A stretch of 64,000 nt of DNA from Rhodoferax ferrireducens (GTDB taxonomy: Bacteria; Pseudomonadota; Gammaproteobacteria; Burkholderiales; Burkholderiaceae_C): contig NZ_QEII01000312.1 in the NCBI RefSeq assembly GCF_003347515.1, forward strand, positions 110,768 to 174,767, written 5' to 3'. Shown piece after piece: positions 54,467 through 62,907 of the stretch (position 1 is the first letter of the stretch; each line of letters begins with the position of its first letter). The notes below the pieces were generated by a model, which ran no database searches, was not told the origin of the DNA, and saw nothing but the letters and a program-made list of their open reading frames with translations. Both the position numbers and the translations under genes were made by a program.

Positions 54467-55353
54467 GACTTCTTGGGCAATTCAATGCCGGGGAATATCT
54501 TGATCACGGCGCTGTCGTCTTCGCGGGCAAAACCTGCCGTGGAGGCCTGCATAAACATCTGATGCGCCGTGCTGGACAGCGGCAGCGGGAACTTGCTGGC
54601 GCGCGCCACGTCCAGCACCAGGCCCAGGTCCTTGACAAAAATATCGACGGCCGAGAGTGGCGTGTAGTCCGCCGCCAACACATGGGCCATGCGGTTCTCG
54701 AACATCCAGCTGTTGCCGGCGCTGTGGGTGATCACCTCGTACAGCGCGGCCGGGTCCACGCCCTCGCGCAGGCCCAGTGCCATGGCCTCGGCCGCCGCGG
54801 CGATGTGCACGCCGGCCAGCAACTGGTTGATGATCTTGACTTTGCTGCCGGCGCCGGCCTGGTCGCCCAGCCGGTAGACCTTGGCCGCCATCGCATCCAG
54901 CAGCGGCCCGACCGCGGCATAGGCCGCGGGGGTGCCGGAGGTCATCATGGTCATCTCGCCGCTGGCCGCCTTGGCGGCACCGCCGGAGATGGGCGCGTCG
55001 AGGTACAGAATGCCCAGCGCCGCCAGCCTGGCTTCCAGCGCGATCGACCAGTTGGGGTCCACGGTGGAGCACATCACGAAGACGCTGCCCGGCGCCATCG
55101 CCGAAGCGCAGCCGCCTTCGCCAAACAGCACGCTGTCGGTCTGCGCGGCATTGACCACCACCGACACGATCACGCTGCACTGCGCCGCCAGTTCGGCGGG
55201 CGAGGCGCAGGCCACACCACCGTCCGCCGCAAAGGCCTGTGCGACCTCGCTGCGTACGTCAAAAACATGCACCTGACTGCCATGGCGGCGCAGCGAACGC
55301 GCCATGCCACTGCCCATGGCCCCCAGACCAATCACGCCTACGTTTGAACTCAT
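54463..55353 (-). CDS. ltnD: L-threonate dehydrogenase
   Basis: LtnD oxidises L-threonate at C2 with NAD. This 296-residue beta-hydroxyacid dehydrogenase has the NAD loop VGVIGLGAMGSGMARSLRRH. It also has the substrate motif LDAPISGGAAKAASGEMTMM, the catalytic Lys in GAGSKVKIINQLLAGVHIAA and the C-terminal FVKDLGLVLDVARASKFPLP. The gene leads the ltnD-otnK-otnC-otnI block. A GntR-type operator lies 101 bp upstream, so this block can have its own promoter. Confidence 0.93.
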   Translation of the reverse strand: MSSNVGVIGLGAMGSGMARSLRRHGSQVHVFDVRSEVAQAFAADGGVACASPAELAAQCSVIVSVVVNAAQTDSVLFGEGGCASAMAPGSVFVMCSTVDPNWSIALEARLAALGILYLDAPISGGAAKAASGEMTMMTSGTPAAYAAVGPLLDAMAAKVYRLGDQAGAGSKVKIINQLLAGVHIAAAAEAMALGLREGVDPAALYEVITHSAGNSWMFENRMAHVLAADYTPLSAVDIFVKDLGLVLDVARASKFPLPLSSTAHQMFMQASTAGFAREDDSAVIKIFPGIELPKKS

Positions 55354-55453
55354 ACTTTGCTTCCTTTCTGGCTGTTCAATTCTGCACCATTCGCTCGGAA
55401 ATGGCTTCGCATCTTCTCCTGTCGCCGCGTTCTTCGAGCGTTAATTTTATATG

Positions 55454-55466
55454 GTTATCATACAAC
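55454..55466. promoter_or_regulatory. Candidate GntR operator upstream of ltnD
   Basis: GTTATCATACAAC differs by one base from the palindromic GTTGTCATACAAC upstream of the TRAP binding protein at 59330-59342. It lies between the regulator's stop and ltnD. Confidence 0.55.
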
Positions 55467-55537
55467 TTCAACATGAATTTGACACTGGGAATGACCCGGC
55501 ACCGCACGCAGGATCAGGCTGAAAACGGCCATCGCCG

Positions 55538-56314
55538 TCAGTGCCGTGGCGGCAGCCCGGTGACCAGGGGCCGTGCCAATTGCACGCCCGCCTGCTGCCA
55601 GAAGGCGGGGTCGGCCTGCTCGATGCGCAGGATGGCATTGTCCATGTGCTGCGCGGCGGCCTGGCGCGCGGCAGCGGCATCACCCGCTTCAATCGCACGC
55701 ACAATCATTTCATGCTCGTCGCGCACCTGGCGCGCAAAGTCGGCGCGGCGCGCTTCATTGGCGCGCGTGACGCGGGTGGCGCCGCGCAGGAACTGGCCCA
55801 GGTAGTCCAGCGTGCCGATGAGAAAGGGGTTGCGTGCCGCATCCGCAATGGCGCGGTGGTATTGCACGTCTTCGTCCACGCCGTCGCCGCCGGCTTGCAC
55901 CGCCTTGTCCAGCAAGGTGATGGACTTGCGGATGCGCTTGAGATCGGCCTGGGTGCGCCTTTGTGCGGCCAGGCCGGCGACCTCGGCCTCCAATGCACGG
56001 CGCACCTCCACCATCTGGATCACCGCCTGTTTCGAGACCGCTGACTTGGCATCAAAGTTGAGCGGCGAAAAGCCCTGTTCCTTGACATACACGCCGCTGC
56101 CCTGGCGTGAATCGACCAGGCCCAGCGACTTGAGCCGCGAGACGGCTTCGCGCACCACCGTGCGACTCACCGAGAACTGATCGACCAGCGCGGCCTCGGT
56201 CGGCAGCTTGGCGCCCACGGCCAAGCGGCCGGCCCGGATCTCGGCGGCCAGCACATCCGCCACCTGATCCGAAAGGTAGGCGCCGGGTGTGATGGGTTTG
56301 AACGGAGTTGTCAT
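55538..56314 (-). CDS. GntR-family regulator (FCD type) of the erythronate/threonate operon
   Basis: The product has 258 residues. The winged helix is SDQVADVLAAEIRAGRLAVG, LPTEAALVDQFSVSRTVVRE, AVSRLKSLGLVDSRQGSGVY. The FCD domain has the metal-binding residues of DVQYHRAIADAARNPFLIGT and VRDEHEMIVRAIEAGDAAAA. It sits inside the operon between the TRAP genes and ltnD. Two near-identical operator-like sites precede dctP and ltnD, so it most likely represses both parts. Confidence 0.9.
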   Translation of the reverse strand: MTTPFKPITPGAYLSDQVADVLAAEIRAGRLAVGAKLPTEAALVDQFSVSRTVVREAVSRLKSLGLVDSRQGSGVYVKEQGFSPLNFDAKSAVSKQAVIQMVEVRRALEAEVAGLAAQRRTQADLKRIRKSITLLDKAVQAGGDGVDEDVQYHRAIADAARNPFLIGTLDYLGQFLRGATRVTRANEARRADFARQVRDEHEMIVRAIEAGDAAAARQAAAQHMDNAILRIEQADPAFWQQAGVQLARPLVTGLPPRH

Positions 56315-56341
56315 GAGAGGCCTTGAATTTAGCCCACAACT

Positions 56342-57619
56342 TTACTTCGCATAAACCAGATCGCGCAGCCCCAGTGACAGACTCGGCACATAGGTGATGA
56401 CCATCAGGCAGGCCAGGATCACCAGCACGAAGGGGATCAGGTCCTTGATCATGCGGTCCAGCGAGATACGCGCCACGGTGCAAGCGGCAAACAGATTCAC
56501 CCCGAACGGCGGCGTGATCATGCCCAGCGCCAGGTTCACCACCATGATCATGCCGAAGTGCACCGGGTCAATACCGAAGTGCATCGCCACCGGCGCCAGT
56601 ATCGGCGCCAGCACGATGATGGCGGCGCTGGTCTCGATGAACATGCCGATCACGAACAGCGCCGCATTCACGCCGAGCAGGAAGTAGGCGGGCGACTTGA
56701 GCACATCCTGCAACCAGTGGCCGATCGCATCCGGCACACCGGCACGCGTGATCAGGAAGGCAAACAGCCCGGCGTTGGCGATGATGAACATGATCACCGC
56801 CGAGGACAGCACCGACTTGCGCAGGATGGTGTAGAGGTCCGGCAGCTTGATCTCGCGGTACACCACGATACCCACGATCAGCGCATAAAACACCGCCACG
56901 GCGGAGGCTTCGGTCGGGGTGAACACACCACCGTAGATGCCGCCCAGAATAATCACCGGCATCAGCAACGCCCAGCCTGCTTTCCAGGTGGCCTTGCCCA
57001 CCGACAGGCGGCCGTCGCCGTCGTTCTTGCCCCAGCCCTTGATGCGGCAGAAAACCCAGACGAAGGCCATCAGCGCCAGTCCGATCAAAATGCCGGGACC
57101 GAAGCCGGCGATGAACAATTCACCGACCGAAACTTCCGCACTCACGCCATACAAAATCATCGGAATGGAGGGCGGAATGATGACGCCGAGTTCGGCACTG
57201 GTGGCCTGCAGCGCGGCCGCCCAAGTGGTCGGGTAGCCGTGCTTGATCAGGGCCGGAATCAGGATGGTGCCGATGGCGAAAGTGGTCGCCACCGACGAGC
57301 CTGACACCGCCGCAAAAATCATGCAGGTCAGCACGCAGGTCATCGGCAGGCCGCCCTGCACGCCGCCGACCAGGCTCTTGGCAAACTCCACCAAGCGGCG
57401 CGAGATGCCGCCGGTTTCCATGATGTTGCCGGCCAAAATGAAAAACGGAATGGCGGCCAGCGGGAATTTATTGATCGCGTTGAACATCTCCTTCACGGAG
57501 ATCAGCATATTGGCCTCGGCCACCTGGATGCCCAGGATGGACGCCAGGCCGATGGACACGGCGACGGACACGGTGAGCGCAAAGCAGAGCACCATGGTGC
57601 TCAACATAACGGCAGTCAT
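56342..57619 (-). CDS. TRAP transporter large membrane subunit (DctM)
   Basis: The 425-residue polytopic subunit has FPLAAIPFFILAGNIMETGG, AAVSGSSVATTFAIGTILIP, PPSIPMILYGVSAEVSVGEL and NLALGMITPPFGVNLFAACT. It should import erythronate or threonate with the DctP and DctQ encoded upstream. Unusually, it is separated from dctQ by a 91-bp hairpin-bearing spacer instead of overlapping it. Confidence 0.93.
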   Translation of the reverse strand: MTAVMLSTMVLCFALTVSVAVSIGLASILGIQVAEANMLISVKEMFNAINKFPLAAIPFFILAGNIMETGGISRRLVEFAKSLVGGVQGGLPMTCVLTCMIFAAVSGSSVATTFAIGTILIPALIKHGYPTTWAAALQATSAELGVIIPPSIPMILYGVSAEVSVGELFIAGFGPGILIGLALMAFVWVFCRIKGWGKNDGDGRLSVGKATWKAGWALLMPVIILGGIYGGVFTPTEASAVAVFYALIVGIVVYREIKLPDLYTILRKSVLSSAVIMFIIANAGLFAFLITRAGVPDAIGHWLQDVLKSPAYFLLGVNAALFVIGMFIETSAAIIVLAPILAPVAMHFGIDPVHFGMIMVVNLALGMITPPFGVNLFAACTVARISLDRMIKDLIPFVLVILACLMVITYVPSLSLGLRDLVYAK

Positions 57620-57654
57620 AAGAACATACCCCCACGGTTACCCACTGCGTGTGG

Positions 57655-57712
57655 TTCCCTGCCCCCCGAGGGGGTCGTGCCTTGCTTGGGGCGGCCCGGC
57701 GCGGCGGCGCTC
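57655..57712. repeat. Hairpin-rich spacer between dctQ and dctM
   Basis: CCCCC (57663-57667) and GGGGG (57670-57674) flank GA. GGGCGGCCCGGC-type sequence follows. The order resembles the spacer at 25104-25247, suggesting a second intergenic repeat family. Confidence 0.45.
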
Positions 57713-58205
57713 ATTGAGCAGTCTCCAGTTCGAGGCGCTGGGGGTCCAGCAGGTTGGCGACGATGCCAATCATGCTCAAGATGCCGCCCACCGGCATGGC
57801 CAGGTAGGCCCAGAACATGGACAGGCTTTCCAGCCCGCTCATGGTTTGCACCTTGCCGCGGTTGGCATAGTCCCAGCCCCACCAGACGATGACGGTGATC
57901 AGACTCAGGGCGGCGACACACACCACCCCGTCGAGCACGCGGCGGATGCGCGGCGGACTCCAGCGGTAAAGCACATCGACGCTGACCATGGCACCTTGGC
58001 GAAACGCCATGGGAATGCCGAGAAACACCATCCAGATCAAGCTGAAACGGATCAGCACTTCCGTCCACTCCGCAGGGGTTTCAAGGATGAAGCGGGTGAT
58101 GATCTGGAACACGCCCAGACTGGCGGCCACGGTCAGCATGGCGCAGGCCGCGAGCATGGAGAATCCGCTGGTCCAACGCTCCAGCCGGAGAAAATTGTCT
58201 TTCAT
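57711..58205 (-). CDS. TRAP transporter small membrane subunit (DctQ)
   Basis: The 164-residue protein has four membrane helices (FSMLAACAMLTVAASLGVFQ near the start). The DctQ signature is TEVLIRFSLIWMVFLGIPMA, FRQGAMVSVDVLY. It forms the membrane complex with DctM. The last bases reach into the GC-rich spacer. It starts 89 bp after dctP, past the hairpin that follows dctP. Confidence 0.9.
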   Translation of the reverse strand: MKDNFLRLERWTSGFSMLAACAMLTVAASLGVFQIITRFILETPAEWTEVLIRFSLIWMVFLGIPMAFRQGAMVSVDVLYRWSPPRIRRVLDGVVCVAALSLITVIVWWGWDYANRGKVQTMSGLESLSMFWAYLAMPVGGILSMIGIVANLLDPQRLELETAQ

Positions 58206-58230
58206 TGCAATCGCAGCCTGAAATGAATAT

Positions 58231-58268
58231 TTAAAAGAAAACGCCCGGCAGTCCTTGAACGCCGGGCG
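58231..58268 (-). terminator. Rho-independent terminator or attenuator after dctP
   Basis: CGCCCGGC (58242-58249) and GCCGGGCG (58261-58268) form an 8-bp stem with an 11-base loop. On the minus strand the stem is followed by TTTTCTTTTA. It should end or reduce transcription after dctP, raising the binding protein over the permease. Confidence 0.7.
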
Positions 58269-58273
58269 CAGAC

Positions 58274-58293
58274 AGCTATAAATTCAATAGCAA
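58274..58293 (-). repeat. Fragment of the dispersed element after dctP
   Basis: TTGCTATTGAATTTATAGCT on the minus strand is the head hairpin of the element (GCTA and TAGC ends). It touches the dctP stop codon; the rest is missing. Confidence 0.45.
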
Positions 58294-59265
58294 TTATTTA
58301 GAGTTGCGGATACGGTCGATATTGGCTTTGCCAAACTGTTTTTCGAACTCGGCGTTGACCGGGGCCAGCATGGTCACAAACTTGGCCTTGTCCACGTTCT
58401 CGACCACGTTCATGCCCTTGCTGCGCAGTTCGCTCACGCCCTTGGCATCGTCCTCGTCCACGCGGGCACGGTTGGCCTTGACGCCTTCCTTGGCGGCATC
58501 CAGAAAGGCCTGCTTGTCGGCGGCGCTGAGCTTGTCAAAGCTGGCCTTGTTCATCAGGAAAATGCCCGGTGAATAGACATGGCCGGTCAGCGTCAAATGC
58601 TTTTGCACCTGATCGAGTTTGGCCGACATGATCACCGACAAGGGGTTTTCCTGGCCATCGACCGTGCCCTGCTGCAGCGCGGTGAAAACTTCGGGGAAAG
58701 CCATCGGTGTCGTCACGATGCCCAAGCCTTTATAGGCGGCAACGTGCACCGGGTTTTCCATGGTGCGCATCTTCAGGCCCTTCAGGTCCTCCGGGGCATT
58801 GACGGCGCGCTTGCTGTTGGTCATGTGGCGGATGCCGTTCTCGCCCCAGGCCAGCGCCTTGAAGCCTTTGGAGTCGAACTTGGCCAGCATTTCCTGGCCG
58901 ATCGGGCCGTCCAGCACGGCGCGGGCGTGCGCCTTGTCACGGAACAGAAACGGAATGTCCAGAATCTTGGCGTCGGGCACAAAATTCGGCACCGGGCCCG
59001 AGGAGGAGAAGGTCAATTCCTGCGTGCCCAGTTGCACCGCCTCGATCGATTCGCGCTCGCCACCGAGCGAGCCCGAGTAGAAGGGCTGAATCTTGTACCG
59101 GCCAGCAGTGCGTTTTTCGACTTCCTTGGCAAAGGTGTCAATGGCAACACCCTGGTGCGAGTTCTGCGCAATGGAGATGCTGATCTTCATGGTGGTCTGG
59201 GCGGCGGCGGTGGCTACAAAACCTACCGCCAACGACAGGCCGATCACCAGTTTGCTCAATTTCAT
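58294..59265 (-). CDS. TRAP transporter periplasmic binding protein (DctP)
   Basis: The product has 323 residues. A signal peptide (LVIGLSLAVGFVATAAAQ) precedes the DctP domain: DIPFLFRDKAHARAVLDGPI, GENGIRHMTNSKRAVNAPED, LKMRTMENPVHVAAYKGLG (conserved Arg) and MAFPEVFTALQQGTVDGQEN. It is the receptor for the erythronate/threonate importer. A 17-bp palindrome lies 63 bp upstream and a terminator follows the gene. Confidence 0.93.
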   Translation of the reverse strand: MKLSKLVIGLSLAVGFVATAAAQTTMKISISIAQNSHQGVAIDTFAKEVEKRTAGRYKIQPFYSGSLGGERESIEAVQLGTQELTFSSSGPVPNFVPDAKILDIPFLFRDKAHARAVLDGPIGQEMLAKFDSKGFKALAWGENGIRHMTNSKRAVNAPEDLKGLKMRTMENPVHVAAYKGLGIVTTPMAFPEVFTALQQGTVDGQENPLSVIMSAKLDQVQKHLTLTGHVYSPGIFLMNKASFDKLSAADKQAFLDAAKEGVKANRARVDEDDAKGVSELRSKGMNVVENVDKAKFVTMLAPVNAEFEKQFGKANIDRIRNSK

Positions 59266-59327
59266 TCAAGGTCTCCTCAGTTTGGAAATAGAGAACTGGC
59301 AGAGCTTGGTTCTGTCAGTTCGCGCGA

Positions 59328-59344
59328 AAGTTGTCATACAACTT
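59328..59344. promoter_or_regulatory. Palindromic GntR operator upstream of dctP
   Basis: AAGTTGT and ACAACTT are perfect inverted arms around CAT. The core GTTGTCATACAAC recurs with one change ahead of ltnD. It sits between the denD stop and the dctP start. Confidence 0.65.
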
Positions 59345-59351
59345 CTTATTG

Positions 59352-60407
59352 TTATCTGATCGAAAGCTTGACGGCATAGGGATTTTCCCTGATGTACTCC
59401 CGGATAATTTCTTCAAAACTTTCCTCCGGCAGCAAGCCCAGTCCGCGTGCGCGCGCCGTATTCACGCGGGCGGGCCAGGTCTTGACGATGTTGCCAATGG
59501 CCGGGTCGGGCGTCCAGTCAATCAGCGCGGTGGCCGCCGGCCCGGCCACGCGTGCCAGCGCCGCGGCCATCTCGCCTGGAGTGGTGGTCAGTGCAGGCAG
59601 GTTCAGGCCGGTGCGCGGGCCCCATGCCTGCGTGCTCGCCTCGGCCGCGCGGATGAGGCCCTGCACGGTGCGCGCGGGAGATGACAGGGCCACGGCGGTG
59701 TCCGCCGCCACCGGACAGACCGCCTGCACACCGGCCAGGGGTTCACGGATCATGCCGCTGAGGAAACTGGAGGCGGCTCCGTTGGGCAGGCCGGGGCGCA
59801 CGCTGACCGTCATCAAACGCACGTTGCGCCCTTGAATGAATCCCTTGCGCGAATAATCGGCCACCAGCTGTTCACAGATGAATTTCTGGATGCCATAGCT
59901 GCTCTGCGGCGTGGGCAGGGTGTTGTCTTCCACCACGGGCGGCACCGGCTGCTCGGGCGAATCGCCGAAGACGGCGAGTGAACTGGCAAACACCAGCACG
60001 GGCTTGGTCTTCAAGGCGCGACAGGTTTCCAGCAAGGCCAGCGTCGCACCAAAATTGCTGCGCATGCCGAGATCGAAATCGGCTTCACACTCTCCACTGA
60101 CCGCGGCCGCCAGATGAAAAACAATAGCAGCATCCGCAGGAATGACGGGCGCCAGAGGGTTATTTTGTTCAAGAAGCACATTCAGGTCGCCGGTCAGCGC
60201 GGCCACGCGGGAGTCGGCCATCAGATCGGCAGGCGGTGCAGCGCGATCCACCAGCGTGAGGCGCGTGATGCGGGCCGGCGCGGCGCCGGCAAGGGACAGC
60301 TGTCCCTGCGCCAACAGGCTGCGCGCCAGGCGCACACCTAGAAATCCGGCGCCGCCAGTGATCACGATATGGCATTGCCCAAAGGGTTCGGCGGATGGGA
60401 GCGACAT
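59352..60407 (-). CDS. denD: D-erythronate dehydrogenase
   Basis: DenD oxidises D-erythronate at C2 with NAD. This 351-residue extended SDR has the cofactor loop VITGGAGFLGVRLARSL, FHLAAAVSGECEADFDLGM, the catalytic Tyr/Lys in SSYGIQKFICEQLVADYSRK and SVRPGLPNGAASSFLSGMIR. It is about 30 residues longer than I expect for the family. Part of the excess (LLEQNNPLAPVIPADAAIVF) is encoded by a copy of the dispersed element. AGGAG lies 6 bases before ATG 60407. It heads the operon that supplies 2-oxo-tetronate to OtnI. Confidence 0.88.
   Translation of the reverse strand: MSLPSAEPFGQCHIVITGGAGFLGVRLARSLLAQGQLSLAGAAPARITRLTLVDRAAPPADLMADSRVAALTGDLNVLLEQNNPLAPVIPADAAIVFHLAAAVSGECEADFDLGMRSNFGATLALLETCRALKTKPVLVFASSLAVFGDSPEQPVPPVVEDNTLPTPQSSYGIQKFICEQLVADYSRKGFIQGRNVRLMTVSVRPGLPNGAASSFLSGMIREPLAGVQAVCPVAADTAVALSSPARTVQGLIRAAEASTQAWGPRTGLNLPALTTTPGEMAAALARVAGPAATALIDWTPDPAIGNIVKTWPARVNTARARGLGLLPEESFEEIIREYIRENPYAVKLSIR
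60114..60168 (+). repeat. Dispersed 55-bp element, copy inside denD (antisense to it)
   Basis: ATGAAAAACAATAGCAGC, ATCCGCAGGAATGACGGGC and GCCAGAGGGTTATTTTG follow the element's order. They closely match the middle of the intergenic copy after priA (CGCAGGAATGA). The gene frame stays open across it. Confidence 0.65.
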
Positions 60408-60545
60408 GGGAGTCTCCTGAATTGGCGTGGGTTAATGGGGCTTGGGGTGGCGTGACTCATCTGGCGTGAATGCTTGGGGTCACGGGTGGATAAGTCTACG
60501 CCAGCAGATCGGACCGCCAGTGCTGGTTTTGTGCGCCGTCAGTTA

Positions 60546-61733
60546 TTACGCTGAAAATGAAGGGGCCCCAAGAAGCGCGCGCCGGGCCAGTAAAAAGGCC
60601 GCCGCATTCCAGCTCTGCCCTGCCATGCCCATGGGCTGGAGCGAATGGCCGTGAAACCATTCGGTAAACCGCCAGCCGTCGAGCTCGTTCACGCTGGCGA
60701 GCCGCGCGAGTTCTTGCCAAGCCAGCTCACGCAGGCCAAGGCGAACCAGCGCCATGACCCAAAAACCGCCCACGAACGGCCAGATGCCGCCGTTGTGGTA
60801 CTGGTGCATCAGGTTCTGCTGGTGGCGCGCCATGTAGGGGCGCCACAGCGCGTGCTGACGCGACAGCGGATGCAGCACCACGCGAATCGGGTAGGGCTGA
60901 CTGGCGTTCGCCGCCATGATGGTCTTGACAATACGGTGGCCGACGGATTCATCGGACAGTCCGCACAAGATGGCCAGCAAATTTCCAAAGACATCGCCCT
61001 CATTGCCCGCGAAAGCGAGGTTGACGAAGCTAAGGTACAGCCCCGGATCGCGCCGACCGCGACGCGCATAGTGCTGCAACAGGCGGGCCCGATGGTACTC
61101 AGGCAAATCGCGCTGGTAGGGATTGAACAGGTGGTTGAAGTGGTGATGCGTCGTCTGGATGCTGCTCAGGCCGTAGCGCCGCTTGACCTCGTACCACAAG
61201 GCGTTGGAGTACAGCACGTAGCCCGAGCGCGGCATGATGTCTGCCCAGTCGCTGGCCTCATTTTGTTGCAGCAGTCTGAAGTGCTGGTGCTCCTGGGCCA
61301 GCAGCCAGCCGGTCGCCCGTTCGACTTCGCCCGTCCAGCGCCCGGGCTCGACGCCGCCCTGACGGCGCACATGGTCGACCGCAATCAGCCACCATAGCGT
61401 GGAGTCGATGCAACCCAGGTACCAAAAATCGGCGTCCTGGCCTTCGGGGTCCACATATTTTGGAATCTGCCCGTTGCCCGCTTGCTGGTTGGCCAAAACG
61501 TCCAGGCTGTCTATCGCCCCCTGCTCCAGCAAGACGTCTCCGCTGCCGCACATGGCCAGTATGCATATCGCCGCATCGCGCCCGAATATCCGCGTGTACC
61601 GTCGTGCAATGGCGGCCTCGGTCGGGCTGGCCGCCAGAATGCCGTGCGGCGTCAGGTTGCGTTGCAACAGCGCCAAAGAAGCTTGCGCGCACGCCCCAAT
61701 TTTCGCCAGCCCATCCCCGATGAGGTTTGTCAT
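60546..61733 (-). CDS. Glycoside hydrolase, (alpha/alpha)6 barrel, GH100/invertase-like
   Basis: The product has 395 residues, starting at ATG 61733 after GGAGGA. Characteristic segments are YTRIFGRDAAICILAMCGSG, NGQIPKYVDPEGQDADFWYL, GCIDSTLWWLIAVDHVRRQG (catalytic Asp of the DSxLWW motif of neutral invertases) and QYHNGGIWPFVGGFWVMALV. It is cytoplasmic, with no signal. Annotated relatives are neutral/alkaline invertases and amylo-alpha-1,6-glucosidase-like proteins, so sucrose or a glucosylated osmolyte is the likely substrate. It is a lone gene upstream of the erythronate operon on the same strand, with no clear functional link. Confidence 0.7.
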   Translation of the reverse strand: MTNLIGDGLAKIGACAQASLALLQRNLTPHGILAASPTEAAIARRYTRIFGRDAAICILAMCGSGDVLLEQGAIDSLDVLANQQAGNGQIPKYVDPEGQDADFWYLGCIDSTLWWLIAVDHVRRQGGVEPGRWTGEVERATGWLLAQEHQHFRLLQQNEASDWADIMPRSGYVLYSNALWYEVKRRYGLSSIQTTHHHFNHLFNPYQRDLPEYHRARLLQHYARRGRRDPGLYLSFVNLAFAGNEGDVFGNLLAILCGLSDESVGHRIVKTIMAANASQPYPIRVVLHPLSRQHALWRPYMARHQQNLMHQYHNGGIWPFVGGFWVMALVRLGLRELAWQELARLASVNELDGWRFTEWFHGHSLQPMGMAGQSWNAAAFLLARRALLGAPSFSA

Positions 61734-61881
61734 ATTCCTCCGCATAAGCGCCAATGAGCGCGGCAACGGGGAATTCTCGCAGAACCGGTGCCAAGCACGG
61801 TCGCAAGCCAGGCAGCTGGAGAATAGTCACTGATCCCGACGCCATCGGTCCTCGTGATCTCGGTCGAACGCCCTATGCGGT

Positions 61882-62325
61882 TCAAGGGCAATCGATCCGG
61901 TCACCGATTCGGATGCAGAGCTTCCCAGTCGGTCCCATCAGCGTGGTGCCCGTGCCGTTGTAGCGGTTCCCGAGTTGATCCCAACAACCACCTGCATCAC
62001 ATGTCGTGAGTACGCTCGGCGCGGTGGGAATCACGATCGTGGGGACAGAAGGCGTCACCTTGACCGGGGTATCGGCTTTGGTGGCTGTGCCGATTGAGAG
62101 AGGCTCCCGCAGGGTTGGAGCCCTACCCGTCCCGCTATAACACTGTTGAAGAACCCGACTTCTGGCCTCCGCAATAGTTTGCATATGGCCACTGCGGACC
62201 GCGGTATCGTAGTGCTGCACGGCATCATTGCATACCTGCAAACTGGCGCCTGGCGTTAGCTCATGAGAGCAAGCCAGCAAACAATTCGTCACCAACAATA
62301 TGCCAATGGCAATCCGGGTTTTCAT
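61882..62325 (-). CDS. Small Cys-rich lipoprotein of unknown function
   Basis: The product has 147 residues. The lipoprotein signal (MKTRIAIGILLVTNCLLAC) ends in the lipobox LLAC with Cys 19. The mature part has five to six cysteines (VCNDAVQHYD, QQCYSG, TTCDAGGCWDQLGNRYNGTG, KLCIRIGDRIDC), suggesting two or three disulfides in the periplasm or at the outer membrane. The C-terminal WDQLGNRYNGTGTTLMGPTG resembles short conserved ends of betaproteobacterial hypothetical proteins. The function is unknown. The genes on both sides are unrelated. Confidence 0.75.
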   Translation of the reverse strand: MKTRIAIGILLVTNCLLACSHELTPGASLQVCNDAVQHYDTAVRSGHMQTIAEARSRVLQQCYSGTGRAPTLREPLSIGTATKADTPVKVTPSVPTIVIPTAPSVLTTCDAGGCWDQLGNRYNGTGTTLMGPTGKLCIRIGDRIDCP

Positions 62326-62585
62326 TGTCGATACCCGTCATCGAACATATGAACAGTCTACGACGAGAAGGCGAAAGACGTAGCGTTGCTGCGAGATGAG
62401 CATCTCGCGAGTCCGGAATCATTTCAATCCGGGGCGGCCGTGACGGATGCGTTGTCCATCTTCCGATCGAAGGGGCGTCATACGCAAACTGGATGCATAT
62501 GAAATCGCACTGATCACACCATCGCAACGCCAATGGTCTAATTGAAAACAACAGAATCTGTGACGACACAGACCTCGTCACAAAG
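62326..62585. other. Gene-free stretch upstream of the lipoprotein
   Basis: This stretch holds the leader of the lipoprotein gene and no convincing gene. The minus-strand frame extending into it lacks coding character. Confidence 0.5.
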
Positions 62586-62615
62586 GAAAACGCCAACTCG
62601 AAAGTTGGCGTTTTC
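62586..62615. terminator. Strong bidirectional terminator
   Basis: GAAAACGCCAACT (62586-62598) and AGTTGGCGTTTTC (62603-62615) form a perfect 13-bp stem with the stable loop CGAA. A T-run follows on both strands. A second small stem (CGGGG 62619-62623, CCCCG 62628-62632) adjoins it. Confidence 0.9.
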
Positions 62616-62639
62616 TTACGGGGAAAGCCCCGCATTTAT

Positions 62640-62674
62640 TGGTTGCGCGAGTAGGATTTGACCCTACGACCTGT
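62640..62674 (-). tRNA. 3' fragment of a tRNA gene
   Basis: On the minus strand the stretch reads a T-stem GTAGG, a 7-base loop GTCAAAT and CCTAC (62667-62651). A 7-base acceptor strand TCGCGCA, discriminator A and encoded CCA (62642-62640) follow. The loop has G where T54 is expected. No D-arm, anticodon arm or matching 5' acceptor strand lies upstream, so it is not a complete tRNA. Such pieces mark integration sites or deleted tRNA genes. Confidence 0.55.
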
Positions 62675-62907
62675 CATTGGCATGCCGCCGCCCACTCCGG
62701 ACATTCAACGCAACGAACCAAGGGCAACGAAGCAATCGATCGAACAACGTCGAAGGGCCGTCACGAGCGCTGCAACAGCCTGCGCCGCGATGTTGGGCGC
62801 AAAGACGAGAAAACTCGCCAAGGTGGCCCGTATTCGACGAGCGCGCGCAGCGCAACGTCATCGGTCCCGAGGGCGTCAGATCACCCTGGTTCCATAGAAC
62901 GGCGAGA
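62675..62907. other. Gene-free stretch before the transglycosylase gene
   Basis: No gene, repeat or terminator is recognised here. Frames in this stretch that begin with VARVGFDPTT are the tRNA fragment read as protein. Confidence 0.5.

Noticed and set aside
62640..62715. A complete tRNA gene on the minus strand
   Set aside because: No D-arm, no 5-bp anticodon stem and no good 5' acceptor strand (only four pairs at best), so only the 3' part is claimed.
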